Shown: positions 33,715 to 42,160 of the stretch, piece after piece
How the letters are laid out: the number at the start of each line of letters is the position of its first letter
How positions within the stretch are numbered: the first letter of the stretch is position 1
Assembly: GCA_046728155.1 (NCBI GenBank)
Contig: JBKPDY010000012.1
Location: forward strand, 1-64,000
Length of the DNA stretch: 64,000 nucleotides
DNA from: CAWDLX01 sp046728155
Lineage (GTDB): Bacteria; Actinomycetota; Actinomycetes; Mycobacteriales; Micromonosporaceae
Reading direction: 5' to 3'
The notes under the pieces: model-generated
Database searches by the model: none
Told to the model about the DNA's origin: nothing
The model's input: only the letters and a program-made list of their open reading frames with translations
Made by a program: the position numbers and the translations under genes

Positions 33715-35325
33715 TCAGGCTCGAGCCTCGGCTGGTCCGAGCCAGTGATGCAGGTATCGGGTCAGGCCCACCATGTCTGGTCCGCCCCGGTAGCCGATGT
33801 GGCCGTCGGGCCGGATCAGGAACTGGGCGATGTCGTTCGCGGTGAGGCCGAGGCGGCGCAGCGCCTCACCGTCGACATCGGACAGCGTTCCTGGACCGTC
33901 GGCGGCGGACAGGTGATGCACACCGACGACAGCGGCATAGCTGTCAGCGAACACTCCTGCGGTCCAGACGTTGGCCGGGCCGCATCGCAGCAGATGCCAA
34001 CCGGGCAGCGATACGACCGCGTGCAGGCTCGACAGCCGTCCATCGAGGAGCACTGGTGCGTCCGGCAGCCGGTCACCGGCGCGCGGACCACGCCGCGGGG
34101 AGCCAGGGCCGTCGACCGACAGGGCGCTTCCTCGATAGCGAATCGCGAGCTCTGACACGGTGCGGAAGGCATACGCCCGCAGTCGCCTCGGCGCGAGCGC
34201 GCCTCGGATCAGCATCGGCGCGATGCGTACGCGGGCGAACCGTACGAACGCGTTGGTCGACGTCGCGATGGTGAAGGCGCGGTCGGTGAACCGCAGCACC
34301 ATCGCGCCGACCGGCGCGCGCTCCGGTTCATACGTGCTCAGAACCGCCGGGTCGACCAGGCCGCGGAGCGCATGTGCGAGCTTCCAGCCGAGGTTGACCG
34401 CATCCTGGATGCCGGTGTTCATGCCCTGGCCACCCGCCGGACTGTGGATGTGGGCGGCATCTCCGGCAAGGAAGATGCGCCCGGAGCGGTAGTGGGTCGC
34501 GGCACGGTGATGCAAGCGGAAATTGGTCATCCAGTCCGGATCGCGCAGCTGTACCGTGCCACCGGTGTAAGCGTCGGTGAGAGCCTGGACCTCGTCGAGG
34601 GTGACCGGCGCGTCGGGCGGGGTGGGGTCCTCCGGCGGACGCATGAGAAGCAACCGCCACGTCGCCGGTGACCCGAGCGGGAAGAAGAGCAGTATCCCTC
34701 GCTCGGCCAGGAACGCGTGTGCCGAATCCGGTGCGATGCCCTCGGCTTCGGCATCGGCCAGCACGAACGTCTGCGGATAGGAGCTGCCGACGAACCCGAT
34801 CCTCGCCGCGGTTCGGACCGCGCTGCGCGCGCCATCGCAGCCCACGACATAGCGTGCGGTCACAACCTCGGTACGATCACCGCTGTGGCGCAGCTGGGCG
34901 TTGACCAGTTCGTCACCGGAGTGCAGGCCAGTGAGCTCGACCTCGCGCTCGACGGATATCCCGACACTCGCAAGATGTTCAACGAGGACGCGCTCGGTCT
35001 CGGCCTGCGACAGGAACAGCAGGAACGGGTAGGCAGTGTCGGCGAGACCGAGGTCGAAGAGTGGCACCGACACATCCCTGCGCCCGGTGTGCAGGCACAG
35101 GCGCATGGTCGGGTTGCCCTGTTCGACCAGCAACCTCGTGACGCCGAGTCCACTGAGGACCTCGAGCGTACGGGGCTGTAGCGCCAGGGCTCGGGACTCG
35201 TGCACCCGGTCCTTCGCGCGGTCGATCACGCGCGGCCGTCCGCCATGCGCGGCAATCTCGGCCGCCATTGTCAGGCCGGTCGGTCCGGCCCCCACCACGA
35301 GCACGTCCACTGGGTCGCTCCTCAC
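33715..35325 (-). CDS. FAD-dependent aromatic-ring monooxygenase (PheA/TfdB family)
   Basis: 536 residues from GTG 35325. FAD dinucleotide-binding VDVLVVGAGPTGLTMAAEIAAHGGRPRVIDR (GxGxxG), the DG motif YVVGCDGARSAVRTAA, and the second FAD site IFLAGDAAHIHSPAGGQGMNTGIQDAVNLGWKLA (GD...P) are all present; the C-terminal ~120 residues (GDRLPDAPVLLDGRLSSLHAVVSLPGWHLL) form the thioredoxin-like domain of phenol hydroxylases and rifampicin monooxygenases. Uses NADPH and O2 to hydroxylate a phenol-like substrate. Direct CGTGAC repeats upstream may be regulatory. Confidence 0.9.
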   Translation of the reverse strand: MRSDPVDVLVVGAGPTGLTMAAEIAAHGGRPRVIDRAKDRVHESRALALQPRTLEVLSGLGVTRLLVEQGNPTMRLCLHTGRRDVSVPLFDLGLADTAYPFLLFLSQAETERVLVEHLASVGISVEREVELTGLHSGDELVNAQLRHSGDRTEVVTARYVVGCDGARSAVRTAARIGFVGSSYPQTFVLADAEAEGIAPDSAHAFLAERGILLFFPLGSPATWRLLLMRPPEDPTPPDAPVTLDEVQALTDAYTGGTVQLRDPDWMTNFRLHHRAATHYRSGRIFLAGDAAHIHSPAGGQGMNTGIQDAVNLGWKLAHALRGLVDPAVLSTYEPERAPVGAMVLRFTDRAFTIATSTNAFVRFARVRIAPMLIRGALAPRRLRAYAFRTVSELAIRYRGSALSVDGPGSPRRGPRAGDRLPDAPVLLDGRLSSLHAVVSLPGWHLLRCGPANVWTAGVFADSYAAVVGVHHLSAADGPGTLSDVDGEALRRLGLTANDIAQFLIRPDGHIGYRGGPDMVGLTRYLHHWLGPAEARA

Positions 35326-35355
35326 CAGCTCACCGTACGACGCGCCGACCTGGCT

Positions 35356-35387
35356 CGTGACATTATCGTGACGACGCGTCGCGTGAC
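35356..35387 (-). promoter_or_regulatory. Promoter region with three CGTGAC repeats upstream of the monooxygenase
   Basis: CGTGAC occurs at 35356-35361, 35367-35372 and 35382-35387. Between the first two, the minus strand reads GATAATG, a fair -10 box, so a regulator binding the repeats (11-bp spacing for the first pair) could block the monooxygenase promoter. The regulator is not identified. Confidence 0.35.
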
Positions 35388-35502
35388 GGAGTGAGGAGCA
35401 CGAACGGCAGCTGGCGACCGCGAGCATCAGAGACATCGGCCCCGACGATGTCGACTCCGACACCGGCATGGCGCCGCGTCGCCGGCCGGATAGGTGAGCC
35501 AG

Positions 35503-36255
35503 ATGCGCGTCGCCCTCTTCATCACCTGTCTGGCCGACGCCCTGTTCCCAGCAGTGGGAGTGTCCACCGTGCGGCTCCTCGAAAGGCTGGGTCACGAGGT
35601 GGCGTTCCCCTTTGGACAGACGTGCTGCGGTCAGATGCACATCAACACCGGCTACCTGGGCGCGGCGGTGCCGCTGGTGCGCCATCATGTGGAGGTCTTC
35701 GACGGGTTCGACGCCGTTGTCGTACCGTCCGGCTCGTGCGTGGGCTCCGTCCGCCACCAGCACGCGATGGTGGCCCGGCGGTTCGGTGACGCCCCGCTGG
35801 CCGCACGGGCGGAGACCGTGGCGGCCCACACGTACGAACTGAGCGAGTTCCTCGTGGACGTCCTCGGCGTCGTGGAGGTTGGGGCGTACTTCTGCGGGCC
35901 AGGCACATCCAGGAGGGCCGGCGACTCGCCCCCGAGCGGATGGCGATGCGGCACACTTGGCCGGGTGATGTCATCACCCCGCCGGTTCCGGGCGGCCACC
36001 CGCGCGGCGCGGCTCGCCCGTCCGCTATGGCGGCGCAAGGGCCGGATCACCACGCTTCCCGGGTCCCGCTGGACGACCGTACGGGGCGCTCCGCTGCCGC
36101 CGCCGCAGACCTTCCACGAATGGTGGCGAGGGAGATACCACCGCGAAGGAGGAGATCCTCGGTCGGATCCGCGCTGCGCTGGGCCCATCCCGTCGAAGCG
36201 ACGACGTACCGCGCGGCTATCGGCGTTCGGGCGAGCACGTCGCCGGGTCGGCTGA
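35503..36255 (+). pseudogene. lutA/lutB: lutA-lutB fusion remnant (internal deletion plus frameshifts)
   Basis: From ATG 35503 about 125 codons encode the N-terminus of LutA, the lactate-utilisation Fe-S oxidoreductase: MRVALFITCLADALFP, FGQTCCGQMHINTGYLGAA (CCG motif), VPSGSCVG, AHTYELSEFLVDVLGV. Similarity stops at GAYF (near 35890), then LutB C-terminal sequence starts directly: RRLAPERMAMRH in one frame, and after one extra base, VMSSPRRFRAATRAARLARPLWRRKG...PPPQTFHEWWRGR in the LutA frame. The LutA C-terminus and nearly all of LutB, including its ferredoxin cysteines, are deleted. The LutB stop has also been lost, so the frame runs on to 36255. Confidence 0.82.
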
Positions 36256-36742
36256 CCTACTGGCACCGTTCGTCGAGCGCCTGGAGGACTACAAGGCAAC
36301 CGTACGTCCGGCCACAGTGGACACGGTGACCACGGTGCTCGCCGCCGCGGCCGGGGAGAGTGGTCGGATCGTGGTGCCCCGTGGACTGCCGTGGCCGGTC
36401 GACGGGGCCACCGTCGACGAGGGACTGCCCACAATGGAACTGAACCGCTTCGACACCGCGCTGACCACGTGCGCGGCCGCGGCCGCGGAGACGGGAACGA
36501 TCGTACTCGACGGGGGCTCCGGCCAGGGGCGACCGGCGGTCAGCCTCATCCCCGACCGGCACATATGTGTGGTCGAGGCGACACAGGTCGTGCAGACGAT
36601 ACCGGAGCTGCTGGCCCGACTCGACCCACGGCGACCGCTCACGTTCATCAGCGGGCCGTCGGCGACCAGCGACATCGAACTGCAGCGGGTCGAGGGCGTG
36701 CACGGGCCGCGCACGCTCATCGTCGTACTGGTGTCGTCGTGA
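36135..36742 (+). pseudogene. lutC: lutC remnant that lost its start codon
   Basis: The frame encodes an LutC-like protein: TTAKEEILGRIRAALGPSRRSDDVPRGYRR, then VERLEDYKATVRPATVDTVTTVLA and FISGPSATSDIELQRVEGVHGPRTLIVVLV, a complete family C-terminus (SATSDIE...GVHGP). At the expected start, bases 36135-36139 read ATACC where ATGACC would give both the LutC start and, in the LutB frame, TGA. Loss of one G between 36136 and 36137 removes both. The next in-frame start is GTG 36317, 60 codons inside. LutABC oxidises L-lactate; here it cannot work. Confidence 0.78.
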
Positions 36743-36783
36743 CCGCACCGGGATTCACTGAGTGGATGTGGGCTTCGGCTCGC

Positions 36784-36834
36784 GGCTGGGGAGCCTCAGG
36801 TCCGCCATAGTGGACTCCGAGTGACACAGCCGCC
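36784..36834 (+). repeat. Copy B of the 51-bp dispersed hairpin repeat
   Basis: About 82% identical to 8606-8656, with identical ends. It starts 42 bases downstream of the lutC remnant stop. GGTCCGCCATAGTGGACTCC can also form a small inner hairpin (GTCCGC/GTGGAC). Confidence 0.55.
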
Positions 36835-36887
36835 CGCTAGCCCGCTCGACAGTGGGCACGAACGCGCAATCTTCGATGCACACTTCT

Positions 36888-36916
36888 TTGACAGTACCCG
36901 CGCTGTGGCGCATGCT
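36888..36916 (+). promoter_or_regulatory. Candidate promoter of the GH114 gene
   Basis: TTGACA at 36888-36893, a 17-base spacer and CATGCT at 36911-36916. A perfect -35 hexamer is rare in this G+C-rich DNA; it lies 34 bases before the GH114 start codon. Confidence 0.5.
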
Positions 36917-36949
36917 TCGCCCAAATGGGCCGCGGAGAAGGAGCCCGTC

Positions 36950-37942
36950 ATGAAACGACTCGGTGCCGCCCTGACCACGCTGTTGCTCGGATCGGCTGTC
37001 GTGATCGCGATTCTGGCCTACGCTCCCGCGGCAGCCGCCTCGTGCGCGACCGCGGGCTGCGCGCCACCGGTGGCCTGCAACACGGGTGCGGGTGGGTGCT
37101 GGACCCCCGCGGTCGGACTTCGCTGGCAGTATCAGCTTCAGGGTTCACACGCCAGCCAGGGCTGCAACTTCGCCAGCACCGGTGGCATCAACGTCGGTAT
37201 CACGGCCGTACCCGCAGGCGGCGGTAACCCCGTACATCCGCAGGTGTTCGACATCGACTTCCAGACGGACGGGTTCTGCACGGGCGGTACGATCACCCAG
37301 GAGAATGGCGCCGCTGTCGCCGCGATCCACTCCAACGGGGCGCACGCGATCTGCTATGTCGACGCGGGTACCGCCGAGAGTTTCCGGCCCGACTACCCGA
37401 ACTATGTGGCGTTCAACGACCAGACCGGCGGCGCATTGTTCGGCAAGGCGGTTGGCGGTTTCCGAAATGAACGATGGCTGAATATCAACAACAACCTGGG
37501 CCAGCGCGACTTCGTTCTGGGTCAGGTCGGGCAGCGCGTCGACCGTTGCAAGGCCAACGGGTTCGACGCGGTTGAGTTTGACAACGTCGACGCCTATCAG
37601 AATAAGACCGGCCTGTCGATCAGCTCGGATACGCAGCTGCTCTTCAACACGGCGCTCGCCAACTTAGCCCACAGCAAGGGCCTCACAGTCGCATTGAAGA
37701 ACGATCTGGGTCAAGCCAACGAGCTTAAACCGTGGTTCGACTTCGCGATCAACGAGCAGTGCTTCCAGTACCGGGAGTGCGACTACCCGCCACCCGGCTT
37801 GGCTGGGTGGACGGCCGCCGGTAAGGCGGTGTTCAACGTCGAGTACAAGTCGCTCAAGTGCTCACAAGCCGCGACCTTCCTGATCAGCTCCATGCTCAAG
37901 ACGGTCGACCTGTTCGACCTTCCGTGGACTCCGTGTACCTGA
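36950..37942 (+). CDS. Secreted GH114-family glycosidase (endo-alpha-1,4-polygalactosaminidase-like)
   Basis: 330 residues; AAGGAG precedes ATG 36950. Signal peptide MKRLGAALTTLLLGSAVVIAILAYAPAAAA. The mature domain has the GH114 TIM-barrel hallmarks: WQYQLQGS, VFDIDFQTDGF, AICYVDAGTAESFRPDY, WLNINNN, CKANGFDAVEFDNVDAYQNKTGL and TVALKNDLGQANEL...FDFAINEQCFQYRECD. Acid residues in DAVEFDNVD are the likely catalytic site. Family members cut alpha-1,4-linked polygalactosamine or galactosaminogalactan. It lies tail-to-tail with a sugar-uptake operon containing SIS, tagatose-type kinase and aldolase, fitting a galactosamine role. Confidence 0.85.
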   Translation: MKRLGAALTTLLLGSAVVIAILAYAPAAAASCATAGCAPPVACNTGAGGCWTPAVGLRWQYQLQGSHASQGCNFASTGGINVGITAVPAGGGNPVHPQVFDIDFQTDGFCTGGTITQENGAAVAAIHSNGAHAICYVDAGTAESFRPDYPNYVAFNDQTGGALFGKAVGGFRNERWLNINNNLGQRDFVLGQVGQRVDRCKANGFDAVEFDNVDAYQNKTGLSISSDTQLLFNTALANLAHSKGLTVALKNDLGQANELKPWFDFAINEQCFQYRECDYPPPGLAGWTAAGKAVFNVEYKSLKCSQAATFLISSMLKTVDLFDLPWTPCT

Positions 37943-37975
37943 TCCTCGGCTGAAGCTCGGCGACCCCACCCCAGA

Positions 37976-39025
37976 TCAGAGCCGAAGCAGCCGTCGCGCG
38001 TTGTCGCAGTAGACCTGACGCAGTTTCGCTGCGGGCAGTCCGACGGCGGAGATCTCCCACCGCCCCTGTGGTGGGATCTCGCAGCCGGGTGCGTATGGGA
38101 AGCACTCGTCTTCGGTCTCCAGAAAGCGCCAATAGGTTTGGTAGACCTCTCGACTGGGAGGGAAGCCGTCCGAACCAAAGAGAACCCGGCTGGGAAAGGT
38201 CTCGATCAAACGGCGCGTGGCGCGAGGTTGCCGGCCGAGTTCGCCGAGTCGACCGGCGAGGTCCACATAGAAGTTGGGATATGTGGCGAGGATACGCGCC
38301 ACCCAGGCCAGGTCCTCCGCGGCGCAGCCGACGTGCGCACCGATGAACGTCGTGCCGGGCGTCGCGGCGACCACGGCTTCGAGCGCAGCCAACAGCCGGT
38401 CGAATGTCGGGTAGCCCGGGCCGCCGAACCACCAATCAGGGTTCGCAAGCAGCTCCTCGAGCCGCTCATTGTGCCGGTCCAACGGCTCGAAGAACGCGCG
38501 CGGGTCAGCGGTGTGGATGAGCACCGGCAATCCCAATGCGCCGGCCGTCAGGAAGACGTCAGCCAGCCGAGGGTCATCAGGCAGCACTCGTTCACCGCGA
38601 GCGTCGACGACGCCGAGGCCGAGGTCCTTCCACACCTTCAGCCCACGCGCGCCGGCGGCCCGAGACCTGTGCAGGCTGGTGACGAGGGCCTCGGTCGGCC
38701 GCGGTTCGCGCAGCACGTTCCAGTCGAGATGGCAGAACGTCACGAAGCGATCGGGTCGGATCTTGTCGTAGCGCTCCACGTTGGCCGCCAGCTCGTCATC
38801 CCATCGACCGTCCAGGTTCACGATGCACGCGACGCCGACCTCGTCCATCAGGTCGAGCAGTGCATCAACATCGGCCACCAGCCACTCGCCGCTGCCCAGC
38901 CATCGGCCAAGATGATTATGGACGTCGATGGCCGGGAAGGCGGGCCGGGCCACCGTCGTTTCGCGCCGGCGGATCGCGGGAACCGGGGCGTAGCGGTGCA
39001 GCGGAAGTTCGCGGAGTTGGTTCAC
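37976..39025 (-). CDS. Amidohydrolase_2 family TIM-barrel protein
   Basis: 349 residues from GTG 39025, overlapping the upstream kinase stop by 4 bases (GTGA). FPAIDVHNHLGRW has the metal-binding HxH; GLPVLIHTADPRAFFEP, TTFIGAHVGCAAEDLAWV and SRVLFGSDGFPPSREVYQ supply the later His and Asp ligands of amidohydrolase_2 (decarboxylase/lactonase-like) enzymes. Last gene of the sugar operon. It is not a NagA-type deacetylase by motif; a lactone or deacylation step on the imported sugar is possible but unproven. Confidence 0.85.
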   Translation of the reverse strand: MNQLRELPLHRYAPVPAIRRRETTVARPAFPAIDVHNHLGRWLGSGEWLVADVDALLDLMDEVGVACIVNLDGRWDDELAANVERYDKIRPDRFVTFCHLDWNVLREPRPTEALVTSLHRSRAAGARGLKVWKDLGLGVVDARGERVLPDDPRLADVFLTAGALGLPVLIHTADPRAFFEPLDRHNERLEELLANPDWWFGGPGYPTFDRLLAALEAVVAATPGTTFIGAHVGCAAEDLAWVARILATYPNFYVDLAGRLGELGRQPRATRRLIETFPSRVLFGSDGFPPSREVYQTYWRFLETEDECFPYAPGCEIPPQGRWEISAVGLPAAKLRQVYCDNARRLLRL

Positions 39026-39963
39026 GGGGCCATCGCCGCCGTCGCCGCCATCGCCTCGCCCAGGGTCGGCTGGCCGGCGGTACCTCCGGCGGCCAGCGTC
39101 GAGAGCGAGCCGCAGGCCGTGGCGAGGCGGAGGGCTCCGACGTCGCCCAGGCCAGACAGGAGACCGGCGATGAAGCCGGCGTTGAAGCTGTCCCCGGCCC
39201 CGACCGTGTCCACCGGCTCCACCGGCAGGCCTGGCACGCTCACGGCGCGCCCATCGCGCCATGCCCAACCGCCATTCGCGCCACGCTTCACCACCGGCAG
39301 TCGCGACATCGTCGCAAGCCGCCGGCAGGCTTCGGCGAGGTCGCCAGGTTCGCACCCGACAAGGGCGATGGCCTCCTCCTCGTTCGGCAGGATCACATCC
39401 GTGTGAGCGATGGAGTTCCGCACCGCGGAGTCCCAGGCGCCGGAAGGGTCGTCGTTGGTGTCCATCGACGTGCCGATCCCGGCCTCTCGCAGGGCCGCGA
39501 ACCATGCCGGCAGGGTGGCGGTCAGTCGTGGCTGAAGGAAATACGAGCTCACATGCACATGGCGCGCGGTGGCAACGAGATCATGATCGAGGTCGTCGAG
39601 GCTCGAGAACGGAAGGCAACCGGGAGCAGTGAGAATCGATCGGTCGACGCCGTCGACCAGCACCACCGTGAGCGCGGTCGGGTGCTCGTGATCGACCACG
39701 CATGCGCGCACGTCAACGCCTCGGCGTGCCATCGCGGCGAGGGCGAAGTCACCAGCTGCGTCCGCCCCGACCCGGCCGACGAATGCCGTACGCAGGCCGA
39801 GGCGCGCGGCGCCGCACGCGGTGATCGCCCCGGAACCGCCGAGCACGAGGTCACCGGAGTCGACGAGCCGCTCGCGTTGACCGTACGGCAGCAGGCGCGG
39901 CGCCCCGCGCACCACGACATCGGGGTTGGCGTCGCCGACCACCACGAGGTCGAATCCAGACAC
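39022..39963 (-). CDS. PfkB-family sugar kinase (ribokinase-like)
   Basis: 313 residues from GTG 39963. VVGDANPDVVVRG (substrate Asp), LGGSGAITACGAARLGLRTAFVGRVG (PfkB motif 1 region) and VDTVGAGDSFNAGFIAGLLSG (PfkB motif 2 with catalytic Asp in GAGDSF) are intact. Phosphorylates a sugar with ATP. It is distinct from the 1-PFK/LacC-type kinase three genes upstream, so the operon has two kinases: one possibly for the free sugar released by GH4, the other for the 6-phosphate. Overlaps the amidohydrolase by 4 bases. Confidence 0.9.
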   Translation of the reverse strand: MSGFDLVVVGDANPDVVVRGAPRLLPYGQRERLVDSGDLVLGGSGAITACGAARLGLRTAFVGRVGADAAGDFALAAMARRGVDVRACVVDHEHPTALTVVLVDGVDRSILTAPGCLPFSSLDDLDHDLVATARHVHVSSYFLQPRLTATLPAWFAALREAGIGTSMDTNDDPSGAWDSAVRNSIAHTDVILPNEEEAIALVGCEPGDLAEACRRLATMSRLPVVKRGANGGWAWRDGRAVSVPGLPVEPVDTVGAGDSFNAGFIAGLLSGLGDVGALRLATACGSLSTLAAGGTAGQPTLGEAMAATAAMAP

Positions 39964-39969
39964 GTCTTC

Positions 39970-41280
39970 CTATCTCAGCGAAACGGTCGTACGAAGGGGC
40001 TCGGGCAGCAGGTTCCCGTGCGCGCCGACGAGATCATTGCAGAGATCCCAGATGGCGTCGACCGTCAGCGACGCGGCTGTATTCGGGTCGACCATGGCTG
40101 CTTGGCGGATGAGCAGCGGGTCACCCCGAACGGCCGCGGCGACGGTCAGCTGGCCAACGCTCACGTAGGGCCGATTGACGGCGACGCACTGGGGTGGCAG
40201 ATCGGCGACGACGTGTGGCACCACAGTGGACGGTCCCACGGTGGCCGGAACCTCGACCGCGAATCCGGCCGGCAGGTTTGGGATCAGTCCGTTGTTCGCG
40301 ACGTTGACGATGATCTCGGTCGGCGTTCCGGTCTCCAGGCTGTAGATGATCTGGGGGGCGTACTCGGTAACCTCGGTCTCGAGCGGCAGATCCTCACCAC
40401 CCAACGCCATGGCGCGCATCGCCGCGTACTCGGCCAGGTTCTGCTCGCTGACGCGCAGATAGTCGCCGACCGGAATCCGCAGCCGTCCGATCTCCGTTTC
40501 GTTGTGGAGGTACCATGGGACGTACTCCGCCGAGTGCTCGCTCGTCTCCGTCGGGTAGTACCCAAGGCGGCGGTACATGTCGACCCGGACCCGGCGTCGA
40601 AGGTTGGGATCCGCCGCGATGGCCCGGTCGAGCGCCGGGTAGAGGTCGACACCGCCCAGCTCCCAGCGAAGGATCCATGCCTGATGGTTCACGCCCGCGC
40701 TGTGATATGTGACCTCGTCGATCGGCACGGCGACGATGTCGCAGAGTCCCCGTACGGTCCAGTAGACCGAGTGGCACAGCCCAAGAACCTTCAGCTGCGG
40801 GACGATCTCGGCGAGATAGGTGACGTTCATCGCCATCGGGTTCGTGTAGTTCAAGAGCCAGGCATCCGGGCAGAGTTCCGTCATGTCGTCGGCGATGCCC
40901 GCGAGCACGGGGAATGTACGGAGCGCCCGGAAGATGCCACCGACGCCGATGGTGTCGGCGATGGTCTGGCGGAGGCCGTAGCGGGCCGGGATGTCAAAGT
41001 CGCGCCGGGTCGCCGCGTAGCCGCCGACCTGGATCGCGTTGATGACGTAGGCCGCTCCCGCGAGCGCGGCCCGCCGATCCGCCGACGCGACGATCTCAGG
41101 TTTGGCCCCGACCTGGTGGGCGATCCGGCGGGCGATGGCCTCGGCGGTATCGAGCCGCTCCGGGTCGATGTCGTGCAGAACGATCCGCACTCCGGCGAGT
41201 TCCGGGAACCCGAGAATCCCCGTCAACAGCTCGCGGGTGAACTCGACGCTACCGGCGCCCAACAACGTGATCGAGACCAT
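39970..41280 (-). CDS. GH4-family glycosidase (alpha-galactosidase/MelA-like)
   Basis: 436 residues. NAD-binding start MVSITLLGAGSVEFTRELLTGIL and DIDPERLDTAE, then LNYTNPMAMN and CHSVYW, the GH4 metal site (Cys and His) in the CHSV form typical of MelA-type alpha-galactosidases, and AGVNHQAWIL. GH4 enzymes use NAD+ and Mn2+ and act in the cytoplasm by oxidation-elimination. Substrate is probably an imported alpha-galactoside or alpha-galactosaminide. Its start lies 32 bases inside the aldolase 3' end. Confidence 0.92.
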   Translation of the reverse strand: MVSITLLGAGSVEFTRELLTGILGFPELAGVRIVLHDIDPERLDTAEAIARRIAHQVGAKPEIVASADRRAALAGAAYVINAIQVGGYAATRRDFDIPARYGLRQTIADTIGVGGIFRALRTFPVLAGIADDMTELCPDAWLLNYTNPMAMNVTYLAEIVPQLKVLGLCHSVYWTVRGLCDIVAVPIDEVTYHSAGVNHQAWILRWELGGVDLYPALDRAIAADPNLRRRVRVDMYRRLGYYPTETSEHSAEYVPWYLHNETEIGRLRIPVGDYLRVSEQNLAEYAAMRAMALGGEDLPLETEVTEYAPQIIYSLETGTPTEIIVNVANNGLIPNLPAGFAVEVPATVGPSTVVPHVVADLPPQCVAVNRPYVSVGQLTVAAAVRGDPLLIRQAAMVDPNTAASLTVDAIWDLCNDLVGAHGNLLPEPLRTTVSLR

Positions 41281-42160
41281 CGGGGCTCACCTCCTGCTCG
41301 ATCCGAGTCCGCCCCGGGCCGAGCAGGCTCAGGAAATGCGCCGCGGTGGTCGCCATGGCATCGCGTCCCGGCCCGGCGTATCGCCGGGGATCCACAATGG
41401 TCGGATCTGAGTCGAGAACGCCCCGGATGGCAGCGGTGTAGGCGGTGTTGAGTGCGGTTCCAATATTGACTTTGACGATGCCGCCAGCCACGGCTCGGCA
41501 TAACTCGGCGTCGCCGACACCGGAGGAGCCGTGCAGCACCAGCGGTACTGCCACCGATTCGCGCAGCGCCCTGAGAAGGTCGTGGTCGAGGCCGGCGTCG
41601 CGGGTGACCATCTTGTGCGAGGAGCCGATCGCGACGGCAAGCGCGTCGACCCCGGTCGACTGAAGGAATGTCGCGGCCTGCGCCGGGTCGGTGCGCGCAC
41701 CGGCCGCGTGCGCCGAGACGGCGCGGCCGTCCTTGCCGCCGACCGTGCCCAGCTCACTCTCGATCCAGAGTCCGTGAGCGTGGGCGAAGTCGGCCGCATC
41801 AGCGCTCGCGGCGGCGTTGTCGGCGTACGGCCGGCTCGACGCGTCGAACATCACCGAGCTGAAGCCGCAGCCCGGCGCCTGCTGCAGCAGATCGGTGGAC
41901 TCGACGTGGTCGAGGTGGATCGCCACCGCGATGACGGACTCGGCAGCGATGGCGCGCAGTGCGGCGGCCAGCGGACGCACTCGGCCGTGATGGAAGCGAA
42001 CCGCGTTCTCGCTCACCTGCAGGATCACCGGCTCACCGACCCGCTCGGCACCCTCGACAATGGCTTCGGCGTGCTCGAGGGAGATCACGTTGAAGGCGAC
42101 CACGCCATGACCGTGCTTCACCGCCCGGTCGACGAGGTCCGCGGTGCGTGCGTTGGTCAT
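41249..42160 (-). CDS. Class II aldolase (fructose/tagatose-bisphosphate type)
   Basis: 303 residues. VVAFNVISLEHAEAIVEGAERVGEPVILQVSE opens the TIM barrel; AIHLDHVES (zinc His and catalytic Asp), ESELGTVGGKDG, VDALAVAIGSSHKM and PLVLHGSSGVGDAEL (zinc His) are the class II FbaA/KbaY motifs. Cleaves a ketose 1,6-bisphosphate to DHAP and glyceraldehyde-3-phosphate. Following a LacC/FruK-type kinase (one-base TGATG overlap) in an operon with an AgaS-like SIS protein, tagatose-1,6-bisphosphate is the likeliest substrate. Confidence 0.9.
   Translation of the reverse strand: MTNARTADLVDRAVKHGHGVVAFNVISLEHAEAIVEGAERVGEPVILQVSENAVRFHHGRVRPLAAALRAIAAESVIAVAIHLDHVESTDLLQQAPGCGFSSVMFDASSRPYADNAAASADAADFAHAHGLWIESELGTVGGKDGRAVSAHAAGARTDPAQAATFLQSTGVDALAVAIGSSHKMVTRDAGLDHDLLRALRESVAVPLVLHGSSGVGDAELCRAVAGGIVKVNIGTALNTAYTAAIRGVLDSDPTIVDPRRYAGPGRDAMATTAAHFLSLLGPGRTRIEQEVSPDGLDHVVGRR

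Noticed and set aside
38138..41451. Long plus-strand frames (422 and 863 residues)
   Set aside because: They mirror the amidohydrolase, kinase and GH4 genes on the other strand, whose motifs are complete.
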